64,000 nt of DNA, from the NCBI GenBank assembly GCA_040755195.1, contig JBFMBL010000010.1, forward strand, positions 1 through 64,000, written 5' to 3'. The notes beneath the pieces are model-generated. The model was not told the origin of the DNA, ran no database searches, and saw nothing but the letters and a program-made list of their open reading frames with translations. Position numbers and translations under genes: made by a program. Shown piece by piece: positions 27,934-35,447 of the stretch; the first letter of the stretch is position 1; every line of letters begins with the position of its first letter. Origin of the DNA: SURF-55 sp040755195. GTDB taxonomy: Bacteria > Bacillota > Desulfotomaculia > Desulfotomaculales > Ammonificaceae.

Positions 27934-28113
27934 CCACCAGCTAAAGCTGGTGGGTTACGTTGCGACTGAAAGTCGCCTAAAGCAAGCTTCGGCGGCAAGC
28001 CCCCGCTTTTAAGCGGGGGTGATTGAAAGAGAATACCTTTTGGAGAATACCCCCGTTTTCAAACGGGGGAGGATAAGGAAAACGGCTGCTAAAGCTATTC
28101 GCCTAAAGGCGAA
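27934..28113. repeat. Cluster of five perfect hairpins resembling IS200/IS605 ends
   Basis: Five short perfect dyads lie within 180 bases: CCACCAGCT-AA-AGCTGGTGG (27934-27953), GCGACT-GAA-AGTCGC (27962-27976), CCCCCGCTT-TT-AAGCGGGGG (28000-28019), CCCCCGTTT-TC-AAACGGGGG (28050-28069) and TTCGCC-TAAA-GGCGAA (28098-28113). Such end-proximal hairpins are typical of single-strand transposons of the IS200/IS605 group and of their small derivatives. No tnpA or tnpB gene is nearby, so this is either a decayed end or an unrelated structured RNA. The rest of the 27.56-28.30 kb gap shows no convincing gene. Confidence 0.5.
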
Positions 28114-28139
28114 GGTTTTAAACCTGGCGTTTGTAAAAT

Positions 28140-28170
28140 AAAACCGGTCGTCAGCGCGGCCGGTTTTTTC
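28140..28170 (+). terminator. Intrinsic terminator-like hairpin
   Basis: AAAACCGG (28140-28147) pairs with CCGGTTTT (28160-28167) and the + strand continues in a run of T. On the minus strand the stem ends in GGTTTTATTTT, so it may work both ways. It ends the hairpin cluster; no + strand gene is evident before it. Confidence 0.55.
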
Positions 28171-28205
28171 TTCTCCAAAACGCAAGTACGAAACAACTGC
28201 TTTTT

Positions 28206-28255
28206 AAAAAAAGCTGCCGGCTTCATTGCCGTTTTCCTCACGGCCCGCGGCAGCT
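28206..28255 (-). terminator. Intrinsic terminator after the micropeptide genes
   Basis: On the minus strand AGCTGCCG pairs with CGGCAGCT across about 28 bases that can form an inner stem, and seven T follow. It ends the deoC/micropeptide transcript. Confidence 0.7.
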
Positions 28256-28273
28256 CAGTTAATACTAACCCTT

Positions 28274-28290
28274 GTGCTGAGCCTCAGCAC
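28274..28290 (-). repeat. Hairpin GTGCTGAG...CTCAGCAC after micropeptide 2
   Basis: A perfect 8-bp stem with a single central base, 11 bases past the stop codon of the 26-residue peptide gene. The same stem follows the other micropeptide gene at 28518-28536, so it belongs to the duplicated unit. Confidence 0.7.
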
Positions 28291-28301
28291 TAACCCGGTC
28301 C

Positions 28302-28382
28302 TCAAGTCGAAGTGAAAGAAGACAGATAATAAGCAACCAGAGCCATGATTAGAAAAACCAGAAAAATAGTCTTCCAGCCCAT
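28302..28382 (-). CDS. Micropeptide 2: 26-residue hydrophobic membrane peptide
   Basis: ATG at 28382 with AGGAAAGGGT 7-9 bases upstream and TGA at 28302. The peptide starts MGWKTIFLVFLIMALVAYYL and ends with a Ser/Thr-rich tail, a single predicted membrane segment. It shares M-x-W-K-x-I, a hydrophobic core and a SS-rich end with the peptide encoded at 28551-28625, plus the same ribosome-site spacing and the same downstream hairpin. This is a tandem duplicated unit. No known family is recognised; a type I toxin-like or small membrane regulator role is only a guess. Confidence 0.6.
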   Translation of the reverse strand: MGWKTIFLVFLIMALVAYYLSSFTST

Positions 28383-28517
28383 TGCATAACACCCTTTCCT
28401 AACTCGGATAAGCCGGAACCAAAATATTTTCTTGCCATCGTAGATCTTGGCGTCAAAGGCCCTAAGAGACCGCTTTGAAACCGCGCATGTTAATGCCCGG
28501 ATCGAAAACCGCTTCTT

Positions 28518-28536
28518 GTGCTGAGGACCTCAGCAC
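28518..28536 (-). repeat. Hairpin GTGCTGAG...CTCAGCAC after micropeptide 1
   Basis: A perfect 8-bp stem with a three-base loop, 14 bases past the TGA of the 24-residue peptide gene. Its arms are identical to those at 28274-28290. No T-run follows, so it is not an ordinary terminator; it may stabilise the mRNA or be a protein-binding site. Confidence 0.7.
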
Positions 28537-28550
28537 CGGCCGCGCGGCCC

Positions 28551-28625
28551 TCAAGGGGATGAAAAATACCAGAAAACCACACCCCCGGCAATCACGAGAA
28601 ACAGCAAGATTTCTTTCCAATCCAA
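28551..28625 (-). CDS. Micropeptide 1: 24-residue hydrophobic membrane peptide
   Basis: TTG at 28625 with AAGGGGTG eight bases upstream, TGA at 28551. The peptide begins MDWKEILLFLVIAGGVVFWY and ends in Ser-Ser-Pro: a single membrane span with an acidic/basic cap. It is the upstream member of two tandem units sharing layout, start motif and downstream hairpin with the gene at 28302-28382. It lies 54 bases after deoC on the same strand and may be expressed with it. Confidence 0.58.
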   Translation of the reverse strand: MDWKEILLFLVIAGGVVFWYFSSP

Positions 28626-28678
28626 CGCCCCTGCACCCCTTCCAATTTGGGAGGCCGCTACAAAATACCTTGCCCGGC

Positions 28679-29362
28679 TCAGGGTCTTATTTCCCATTCC
28701 CCGATTATTTTCACGCCTGAGCTTGTCCCTATCCGGCTGGCACCTGCGGCGATCATCCGCAGCGCGGCATCCAGATCCCGAATGCCCCCCGCCGCCTTGA
28801 CGCCGATGCCTTTACCCACCGCTTTCCTCAGCAGTCGGACGTCGGCCTCCGTCGCCCCGCCCGGTCCGAAGCCGGTTGAGGTCTTCACCATGTCCGCGCC
28901 CTGTTCAACCGCAACCCTGCAGCCCAAAAGCTTTTCCTCGTCGTCCCAGATCGCGGTTTCCAGGATTACCTTGACCACCGCGTCGGGCCTTACGTCTCTT
29001 GCCGCCGTAATCACCGCTTTAAGCTCCTGTTCCAGGTACGGTACATTGTGCTCTTTCAAAGCCCCGAGGTTAAGTACCACGTCAAATTCCGCCGCGCCGT
29101 CGCGCGCCGCCCGGTCCGCCTCCGCCACCTTCCCCGCAACGCTGGTGGCGCCGAGAGGGAAACCGATTACCGTGCAGACCCGCACGCCCGAACCTTCCAG
29201 CTCGGCCGCCGCCAGAGGCACGTAAGCCGGATTCACGCAGACCGCACCAAAACCGTTTTCGACCGCCTCAAGGCAAAGCCCGCGTATATCATCCCGCGTC
29301 GCTTCGGGACGCAGCAGCGTGTGGTCGATCATGCGCGCCAGCTCTTCCCGCGTCAATTGCAA
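28679..29362 (-). CDS. deoC: Deoxyribose-phosphate aldolase
   Basis: Splits 2-deoxyribose 5-phosphate to glyceraldehyde 3-phosphate and acetaldehyde in deoxynucleoside catabolism. It is a TIM-barrel class I aldolase of 227 residues with the Schiff-base Lys in DMVKTSTGFGPGGAT and the second conserved Lys in GIGVKAAGGIRD. IDHTLLRPEAT near the start is also typical. TTG at 29362 is the assumed start; its ribosome site is weak. It is the last GC-rich gene before the AT-rich island. Confidence 0.94.
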   Translation of the reverse strand: MQLTREELARMIDHTLLRPEATRDDIRGLCLEAVENGFGAVCVNPAYVPLAAAELEGSGVRVCTVIGFPLGATSVAGKVAEADRAARDGAAEFDVVLNLGALKEHNVPYLEQELKAVITAARDVRPDAVVKVILETAIWDDEEKLLGCRVAVEQGADMVKTSTGFGPGGATEADVRLLRKAVGKGIGVKAAGGIRDLDAALRMIAAGASRIGTSSGVKIIGEWEIRP

Positions 29363-29389
29363 ATCTTCTGTCTCTCTTAAAATCTTCTT

Positions 29390-29604
29390 TTACCTCTTCC
29401 TTTTCTTGCCTTCTCCATCTATCTTTATAGGGTTAGGACTATTACAACCATATGCATACCCTGGACATAACTCACCACACTCAATACAATCTTCCTCCCT
29501 CATTTCGCAGGAATCAATTTTTTCTTCTCCACAAAATGGGCAGCTCTTTTCGTTTAAGAAATGGTGCCCATTTCTACAACATAAATATATCTAATACTTC
29601 CCAC
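29390..29604 (-). pseudogene. Frameshifted short Cys-rich (zinc-ribbon-like) gene
   Basis: A 66-codon frame (29390-29590) encodes a protein with ten or more Cys, including CPFCGEE, CIECGELC and an N-terminal CCRNGHHF, ending in a basic tail. It has no usual start: ATA is its first codon after a TAG. A GTG at 29604 with an AAGGTGG-type site upstream lies in another phase. Joining the two requires one base change, so this looks like a small zinc-ribbon gene with a recent frameshift, or one using recoding. It is the last frame of the AT-rich operon. No family assigned. Confidence 0.45.
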
Positions 29605-29620
29605 CTTTACACCACCTTTT

Positions 29621-30760
29621 TCATTTTACCGAATTCCTTACGCTATGGTTATCCCAAACGAAAACAATTCCACTCCTGGGTAAAACCCATTTCTTTAACT
29701 CGACTATTATAGTGTTATTTTTCAATCTTAAAATATTATGCCCGCCAAACTCATCAAAAAAGGGAATTGCAGCAACGTTTAGATTATCTTTCATATGAGT
29801 AAAATGTATATAAATATCTTTAGTAGGTTCGGGTATGGCTACTATAAACCTGTTCTTTTCTTTTTCGTGAGGCATTCTAAACCTTAAGCGAAATCGATAC
29901 TCTTTATCTTTATCCTTTTCCCTTTCATTTCTCTCATTAGGCAACGCAAATTTTAACATGAAACCTTTTTCAGCATCTGTTTCTGGTAAAACAATTTGGT
30001 AGGGCAACTCATAATCACCCAACCACAAACTTAACTCGAACCATTTTGCCACTATTTTTTTTATTTGCTCAATGTCATATTTAACGATCATATTTTGGTG
30101 CTCTGTCCTTATTGACACCAATTCCCGAAAAAAGAAAACGTTTCTTTTTAGCCAAATATCTAGAGTACCAACATCATAGGCAAATCCCACATAAATGCTT
30201 TCCGTATTCCTGTCAAATTTCCTTGTATAAGATATATCCTGATACAACCAATAATACTCATCCTTTTCAAAAGCAACATCTTCTAACCTCTCGAGGTTTT
30301 GTTCTTCGTAGAAACTTACGTAATATCTAAAATCTTCTCTAAAAGAATATCTATTTTGCAAATATGGCGATATAACAGCATTAAAAATCATATCTCCCTC
30401 TTTTTGCCCCAATATTGATTCCGTTGATAATCGTATCATATTACTCTTAAATGCCTCAGAAAAATTATCTATAATTTCCCTTGTTAAAACCAATGCTTCG
30501 CTTAATTTCTCACTTAATTCTTGGTAATAATATGATTTAGTTAAATGTTCGTAAATTATATTCAAGATTAGAATAGGTAGAATAATTCCTATCAGTGCTT
30601 CAGAAATTTTATCTAAAAACTCCTCAATTGTTAACTCTTTAACGTAATGTATCCTTAACAATAAAACAATAACATAAATAGCCATAAGGAGTAAACAAAA
30701 AATTATAGTTAAATTGCTAAATAACTTTTTTCTCACCTTTTTTCTTCTTAATTCTAACAC
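29621..30760 (-). CDS. Unknown membrane protein of the AT-rich operon
   Basis: 379 residues with two N-terminal membrane segments (about 14-36 and 52-70), then a helical region and a C-terminal soluble part rich in beta-type sequence (RFRLRFRMPHEKEKNRFIVAI). Not recognised. GTG at 30760 begins three bases after the stop of the dipeptidase gene, so it belongs to the operon. Codon use is very AT-rich, like its neighbours and unlike the flanking chromosome. Its role may be at the membrane with the cell-wall precursor enzymes. Confidence 0.75.
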   Translation of the reverse strand: MLELRRKKVRKKLFSNLTIIFCLLLMAIYVIVLLLRIHYVKELTIEEFLDKISEALIGIILPILILNIIYEHLTKSYYYQELSEKLSEALVLTREIIDNFSEAFKSNMIRLSTESILGQKEGDMIFNAVISPYLQNRYSFREDFRYYVSFYEEQNLERLEDVAFEKDEYYWLYQDISYTRKFDRNTESIYVGFAYDVGTLDIWLKRNVFFFRELVSIRTEHQNMIVKYDIEQIKKIVAKWFELSLWLGDYELPYQIVLPETDAEKGFMLKFALPNERNEREKDKDKEYRFRLRFRMPHEKEKNRFIVAIPEPTKDIYIHFTHMKDNLNVAAIPFFDEFGGHNILRLKNNTIIVELKKWVLPRSGIVFVWDNHSVRNSVK

Positions 30761-30763
30761 TTC

Positions 30764-31480
30764 TTATACCCCATTCTTAGGTAAGGTCGCACCGTAAATG
30801 GCATCCTTACCTTTTAATGCACCCCAAAACTGGTTTCCATAATCGTAGTGCCACCATTCTTCAGAATAATTCGTAAATCCTACATTAGTCATAAGTCCAA
30901 AAAGTATTCTTCTATTCTTCAAGAACAGTTTCTCTTCTTTCGTTAGTTCTCCTCTTTCTTCCTTTGCTTCGTAGTATCTAGTCTTCGATTTGGTGTTATA
31001 GTCGTCAAATTTACTTCCCATATTTTCAAATTCGTTATACTTATTTATGAGGTTAACATCAATGGCCCCGCCTGTTATATGCGGTGATGGTCTAGAATGG
31101 TTCGTCGAAGGTAAGGAAATATATTTCTCCGCCATTAGCTCAATTTCTTCATAAGTCATATTAGGGTATTTCTTTTTTAGTTCTACGACATAATTATTAA
31201 ATAACTCCCTTTGGAGGCTTTCTGGCCTCCATGCATCCAAAACTGCTATTTTATAGTTTTGCGGCAATTCTTTAGCTGCGAAAACCAATTTGTTATAAAC
31301 TGTTTCTCTTAGGTATAATTCTTGCCTAGCTCCTTTAATCTTTCTAAAATAGTAAATTGGATAAGTCTCTATTCTTTCGGTTCTTCTTACTTTAACAAGA
31401 TCTTCTCCACACTCCCTAATTCTCACATGTTTCCAGTTACGTACGTCGTTAATAGTGGCAGGTATCTTTTTAAAGGTCAT
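30764..31480 (-). CDS. VanX-like D-Ala-D-Ala dipeptidase (M15 family)
   Basis: About 238 residues. Zinc and catalytic residues of VanX-type enzymes are visible: His and Asp in SPHITGGAIDVNL (about residues 134 and 141), MGSKFDD, and EWWHYDYGNQ with the catalytic Glu (208) and third zinc His (211). DAWRP carries the conserved Arg (about 85). There is no signal peptide, as expected for a cytoplasmic dipeptidase such as VanX rather than VanY. The ATG at 31480 overlaps the stop of the ligase gene (ATGA), with AAAGGAAG upstream. It could instead be a general D,D-dipeptidase. Confidence 0.85.
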   Translation of the reverse strand: MTFKKIPATINDVRNWKHVRIRECGEDLVKVRRTERIETYPIYYFRKIKGARQELYLRETVYNKLVFAAKELPQNYKIAVLDAWRPESLQRELFNNYVVELKKKYPNMTYEEIELMAEKYISLPSTNHSRPSPHITGGAIDVNLINKYNEFENMGSKFDDYNTKSKTRYYEAKEERGELTKEEKLFLKNRRILFGLMTNVGFTNYSEEWWHYDYGNQFWGALKGKDAIYGATLPKNGV

Positions 31481-32646
31481 TTTACACATCTTCCTTTAAC
31501 CCCCATAGTGACATAATTTTCTAATAAATTATTCTCGAACGTAGTAATAATTTCCCTTTGATTCTGCTTTCTTTTTAACGCAAGTTTTATCAAAAAATCA
31601 GTTAACTCTTCAAAGGTTTTACCAGAAGCCTCCCACAAATAAAAGGCTAAGGAACCCGGTATTGTGTTTATTTCATTAAAGAAAACTTCGCTAGTATCTT
31701 TATCTATTAAAAAATCAACTCTTGCAACACCATTACAATTTAATTTTACAAATGCGTCTCTTGCCATAGATTTTATTTTCTCTTCATGTATACTATCTAT
31801 TTCAGCGGGTATTATTCTTTTAGCTCCGCTCATTCCTTTCGTTGAGTTGTGCATGTATTTGTCATTATAACTTAAAATCTCCTCAGAACTTATGGGTTCC
31901 TCACAGCAAGATACTTCACATCCACCAATGTCTCCTAAAACCGAACAATTTATCTCCCTGAAATTTTTTATCGCTTTTTCTATTAGTATTTTCTCAGAAA
32001 ATATTCCAGCAATTTCAATTGCTTCTTCTAACTCAACCTCATCCTTCGCCTTTTTAATACCGATACTAGATCCCAAATTTGAAGGCTTGACAATAACTGG
32101 ATAACCTAATTTATCTCCAACATAATTTCTTATTTCAGGAAATTTCTCCGGCCAATTTCTTGAAAAGAACCAATAAAAATCGACTACTGGAATGTTAGAT
32201 TCTCTTAGAAGCAATTTCGTTGCAATTTTGTCCATACAAATTGCAGATGAGAGCACATCGCATCCTACATAAGGAATGTCAAGTGTTTCAAAGAACCCTT
32301 GTATAGTCCCATCTTCTCCTTTGCTGCCGTGAAAAATGGGAAAAGCTATGTCTATTTCTTCGATAATATTTTTGCCAATAACATTAAATGGAAATTTAAA
32401 CAGCACCTTCTTATCACCGTTACTTAATAATGTTACTCTTGCGCAGGATTTTATCAATTTATCAATATTATTAAAATTCTCCACCTTAAGCAAAGCCTTT
32501 CCTGTATACCATTCTCCTTTTTTTGTGATATATATTGGCACTATATTGTACTTATTTTTCATAATTCCTATTGCCTGATGTGCCGTAATTATGGATACTT
32601 CATGCTCTACAGAGACACCACCAAAGAAAACTCCTACATTAGTCAT
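31477..32646 (-). CDS. D-Ala-D-Ala ligase family protein (Ddl/Van-like)
   Basis: 389 residues of the ATP-grasp fold. EHEVSIITA near residue 14, VKPSNLGSSIG, VARVDFLID and FFNEINTIPGSLAFYLW are the ligase motifs. The omega-loop region reads YNDKYMHNSTKGMSG, closer to Ddl-type than to VanA-type sequence, so the second substrate (D-Ala, D-Ser or D-lactate) cannot be told by eye. About 30 extra residues follow the usual C-terminus. AGGAGG precedes the ATG. It lies between a MurF-like gene and the VanX-like gene, which points to a specialised cell-wall precursor pathway. Confidence 0.88.
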   Translation of the reverse strand: MTNVGVFFGGVSVEHEVSIITAHQAIGIMKNKYNIVPIYITKKGEWYTGKALLKVENFNNIDKLIKSCARVTLLSNGDKKVLFKFPFNVIGKNIIEEIDIAFPIFHGSKGEDGTIQGFFETLDIPYVGCDVLSSAICMDKIATKLLLRESNIPVVDFYWFFSRNWPEKFPEIRNYVGDKLGYPVIVKPSNLGSSIGIKKAKDEVELEEAIEIAGIFSEKILIEKAIKNFREINCSVLGDIGGCEVSCCEEPISSEEILSYNDKYMHNSTKGMSGAKRIIPAEIDSIHEEKIKSMARDAFVKLNCNGVARVDFLIDKDTSEVFFNEINTIPGSLAFYLWEASGKTFEELTDFLIKLALKRKQNQREIITTFENNLLENYVTMGVKGRCVK

Positions 32647-32657
32647 TATTAAACCTC

Positions 32658-34247
32658 CTATTCATCGTAAGTATCTGGCAAGTCATTTTCAAACAGAACC
32701 ACTCCTCCAGGTTTCATAATTTGTCTTAATTGCGCAACGGCTTCGTTAAGATTATTTACAACAGAATACTTACTTATAGGATAATTAAGTTGGTTGAGGC
32801 CATCTTTTATTGCTTGTGTTCGTTTTGCCCCCACTAGAATAATATAATCAAATACTTCTGCTGCCATTAAGCCAAAATTCTTATTAAATTCATATTCTTT
32901 TTCCCCAAGTTCTACCATGCCAGGTGTTATTAGAACTTTAGGTGATTCCTCCATAGACGCCACCGTCTCTAAGGCCATCTGGCACCCTAATGGATTTGAG
33001 TTGAAGGAATCGTCTATGACCGTTACATTATTGAGCCCCGATTTTAGCTCCATCCGGTGGGGAATAGGCTTTACCCTTCGCACTATGCCTGATATCCTTT
33101 CAAGATTCATACCTAATTCAGAAGCTACAGCCACGGATGCAATTATATTATAAGCATTATACTTACCCAGTAATTTAGTTTGAAAATGAACTTTGGTGCC
33201 ATCTTTCTTTGAAATTTTAAATGAAGATCCTTTCGAATTTACTTTTAAATCGCTGAGTCGGTAGTCAAGTTCGCCCTCAAAATTCATACCATAGCATATG
33301 CATTGTTTTAGTTTAGGAGGTTTAGGAAATTGTGCAATGTATTTATTATCCATATTAAGAAAAGCAGTACCATTCTCCGGCAGTGCCTCTATTAATTCAT
33401 ATTTCGTTAATATTATTCTTTCAATATTCCTAAAAGTCTCTAAATGTTGCTCGCCAATAGTGGTTATGATACCTACCCGAGGCTTTATGAGATTACAAAT
33501 TTCTTTTATATCTCCTCTATTTCTTGCACCCATTTCTACTAGGAATATTTCATGAATAGGTTTAAGGCAATTTCTTATGGTCTTCACGACTCCCATTGTC
33601 GTATTATAGCTTTCGGGCGTCATTAAAACATTATAGCTATCGGATAGAATTTTATATAATATATGTTTTGTGCTAGTCTTACCATAACTTCCTGTAATTC
33701 CTATCGGCAATATCTTTGAATTCCGAATTATTTTTCTTGCATCTCTATAGTAGTAGTATCCTATCAACCTTTCGATGGGCATATTAAGTAGATTACCATA
33801 TATTACGAGCAAAAATGAGAATGAGGATAATAAAGATGTGGCAACAATAATAATTATTGAGGTTTGCAAAGTAAAATGAATTGCTATAGTGAAAAAAAAT
33901 GCACAACATAAAGAAGCCAATATAGAGAAAAATAATCGTTTAACGCGATTAGTATAAACCAACGGTTTTTTATGTATACTATTCTTCCTACTAATCGAAA
34001 GAATAAGGTATATGGCACTACTAAAAGCAAATATTGAAGGAATGCTTCTCGAAAATAATGATATTAGTGATAAAAAAGGTGCTATGTTAGTTAAAAGAAA
34101 AATTTTACTTGGATTGTTTCGAATCCACTTAATATAACGTACTGTCGAATAAGAGTTTAACTGTAACATATGAATATCTTTTGCCAATTTTCGGAATACA
34201 TAGATCAAATAGGATAAACTGAAGAACAAATAGAAAATTTCTGTCAA
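32658..34247 (-). CDS. Membrane-anchored MurF-like Mur ligase
   Basis: 529 residues. The N-terminal 170 residues contain about four membrane segments (near 1-18, 48-66, 70-86 and 105-150). The remaining 350 residues are a Mur ligase: P-loop GITGSYGKTSTKH (183-195), VEMGARNRGDIKEIC, TTIGEQHLETF, GKYNAYNIIASVAVA and IDDSFNSNPLG, all characteristic of MurF. Normal MurF is soluble, so the membrane fusion is unusual and suggests action on a lipid-linked or exported precursor. TTG at 34247 follows GGGAG. It is the second gene of the AT-rich operon. Confidence 0.85.
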   Translation of the reverse strand: MTEIFYLFFSLSYLIYVFRKLAKDIHMLQLNSYSTVRYIKWIRNNPSKIFLLTNIAPFLSLISLFSRSIPSIFAFSSAIYLILSISRKNSIHKKPLVYTNRVKRLFFSILASLCCAFFFTIAIHFTLQTSIIIIVATSLLSSFSFLLVIYGNLLNMPIERLIGYYYYRDARKIIRNSKILPIGITGSYGKTSTKHILYKILSDSYNVLMTPESYNTTMGVVKTIRNCLKPIHEIFLVEMGARNRGDIKEICNLIKPRVGIITTIGEQHLETFRNIERIILTKYELIEALPENGTAFLNMDNKYIAQFPKPPKLKQCICYGMNFEGELDYRLSDLKVNSKGSSFKISKKDGTKVHFQTKLLGKYNAYNIIASVAVASELGMNLERISGIVRRVKPIPHRMELKSGLNNVTVIDDSFNSNPLGCQMALETVASMEESPKVLITPGMVELGEKEYEFNKNFGLMAAEVFDYIILVGAKRTQAIKDGLNQLNYPISKYSVVNNLNEAVAQLRQIMKPGGVVLFENDLPDTYDE

Positions 34248-34252
34248 ATAAA

Positions 34253-35047
34253 TTAGCTCCCTTTCCTGTCCTCCAAAAACTTATTTAGGACTATCAAAAA
34301 ATCTCGAGCATTATCAATATAGGAATAATGTCCCGCGTTCTTCAAAACTACCAAACCGGAATTAGGAATTAGACTTTTTATTAATTCAGCGTCGGATAAT
34401 GGCGTTACTTGATCATTATCTCCCCATATTAATAACGTAGGAGCCTTGATTCTTGGCAAGAATGCCCTTAAGTCTTGATTAACTATTTTCACCAAAGTAC
34501 CTTGCATTACGCCTGAAGCGCTTCGATAGTCACTAGATCCAAGCTTTTTCTTAACCTGTTGTAGGATAGCTTCCGAATATAAGCTAAAACCGGGCAACCT
34601 AAGAACATACTTAACAAGTTTATAGGTATAGACCTTATAATAATAAGCAAGATTTCTTTTTGATTTAATTCCAGCGCTATCTACTAATATAAGTTTCTCT
34701 ACGTTATTATCTGCCGCATAATGTATGGCGATTCTTCCACCAAATGAATGCCCAATTAGAATTGGATTATGTATCTTTATGCTGTTAATAAACTTATTAA
34801 AGATTTTCGAATAGTCTTCTATGCCCCATGGTTCTGGAGGAGAGTCGCTTTTGCCAAAACCGGGTAAATCAAGGGAATATGTACGAAATTTTTTTTCGAG
34901 TTGCTTGTGAACGAATTCAAAACTGTTGATTTGCCCACCCCATCCATGTAGTAGAACAACATCTTTTCCTTCTCCCGTAGCTTTGTAGTTTAGCTTCATA
35001 CCATCAATCTCAATAAGCAAATGATCACCACTCTTCTCCTGATTCAT
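34253..35047 (-). CDS. Alpha/beta hydrolase
   Basis: 264 residues of the alpha/beta-hydrolase fold with HGWGG (oxyanion region), the nucleophile Ser101 in GHSFGG, the acid in WGDNDQVTPLSD and the His in NAGHYSYIDN. It has no signal peptide. The substrate is unknown; in this operon it might hydrolyse an ester or peptide intermediate. The ATG at 35047 has no good ribosome site in front (a TTG at 35020 behind AGGAG is an alternative). It is the first gene of the operon, preceded by two tandem operator-like repeats. Confidence 0.85.
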   Translation of the reverse strand: MNQEKSGDHLLIEIDGMKLNYKATGEGKDVVLLHGWGGQINSFEFVHKQLEKKFRTYSLDLPGFGKSDSPPEPWGIEDYSKIFNKFINSIKIHNPILIGHSFGGRIAIHYAADNNVEKLILVDSAGIKSKRNLAYYYKVYTYKLVKYVLRLPGFSLYSEAILQQVKKKLGSSDYRSASGVMQGTLVKIVNQDLRAFLPRIKAPTLLIWGDNDQVTPLSDAELIKSLIPNSGLVVLKNAGHYSYIDNARDFLIVLNKFLEDRKGS

Positions 35048-35079
35048 TCTACGCTTAGGAGGTAACCGAAGATTTCAAA

Positions 35080-35123
35080 ATTAATGTTTACTCATTACAT
35101 TATTAATGTTTGCTCATTACATT
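35080..35123 (-). promoter_or_regulatory. Two adjacent 22-bp operator-like direct repeats before the AT-rich operon
   Basis: Positions 35080-35101 and 35102-35123 are the same 22-bp sequence with one difference. Each contains a dyad AATGT...ACATT (on the minus strand AATGTAATGAGCAAACATT). A TATAAT lies immediately upstream at 35134-35129, so the repeats cover the likely transcription start, as repressor sites do. No regulator gene is adjacent. The rest of the gap to 35447 shows no gene. Confidence 0.6.
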
Positions 35124-35447
35124 GAAGGATTATAGATTAGATTAAGGATAGCCTCGATTTATGCTCGAATTACACCCCGCTTCAGTTCTTTGGTGGACAA
35201 ACGCCTCACATCCATCGTCTTCTACACCTTCTACAGTTTATTCTGCTTTTCCTATATATATCCCTTTCGGTAATTTAAGACGGAACTGAGTTTATTAAGA
35301 GATACTTGGGTGGGTTGAGGGAAAGTAGTCCACCGGTTGGGTTTTCGACATAGACTTCGGAATTCCTGCCGTTATAGTATCTTCTATGAGGAAGGCAAAA
35401 ATGGCTACATGGGTAAACTATGCTTGATTATTCGCTGAGGTGATGAT
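35124..35447. other. Border of the AT-rich island, no gene seen
   Basis: Divergent upstream region between the AT-rich operon and the SpoIID-like gene. Base composition changes from AT-rich to GC-rich near the start of the SpoIID-like gene. Apart from the putative TATAAT at 35129-35134, no att site, tRNA or inverted repeat is evident. Confidence 0.4.

Noticed and set aside
27559..28200. T-box leader upstream of alaS
   Set aside because: The conserved AGGGTGG-type T-box sequence and an antiterminator were not found on the minus strand.
29390..35047. A complete vancomycin-resistance operon
   Set aside because: No VanH, VanT, VanR or VanS is present and the ligase loop looks Ddl-like; resistance cannot be claimed.
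35052..35080. TTAGGAGGTAACC on the + strand as a ribosome site for a + strand gene
   Set aside because: The nearest ATG is too far away and its frame closes after 13 codons, inside the operator repeats.
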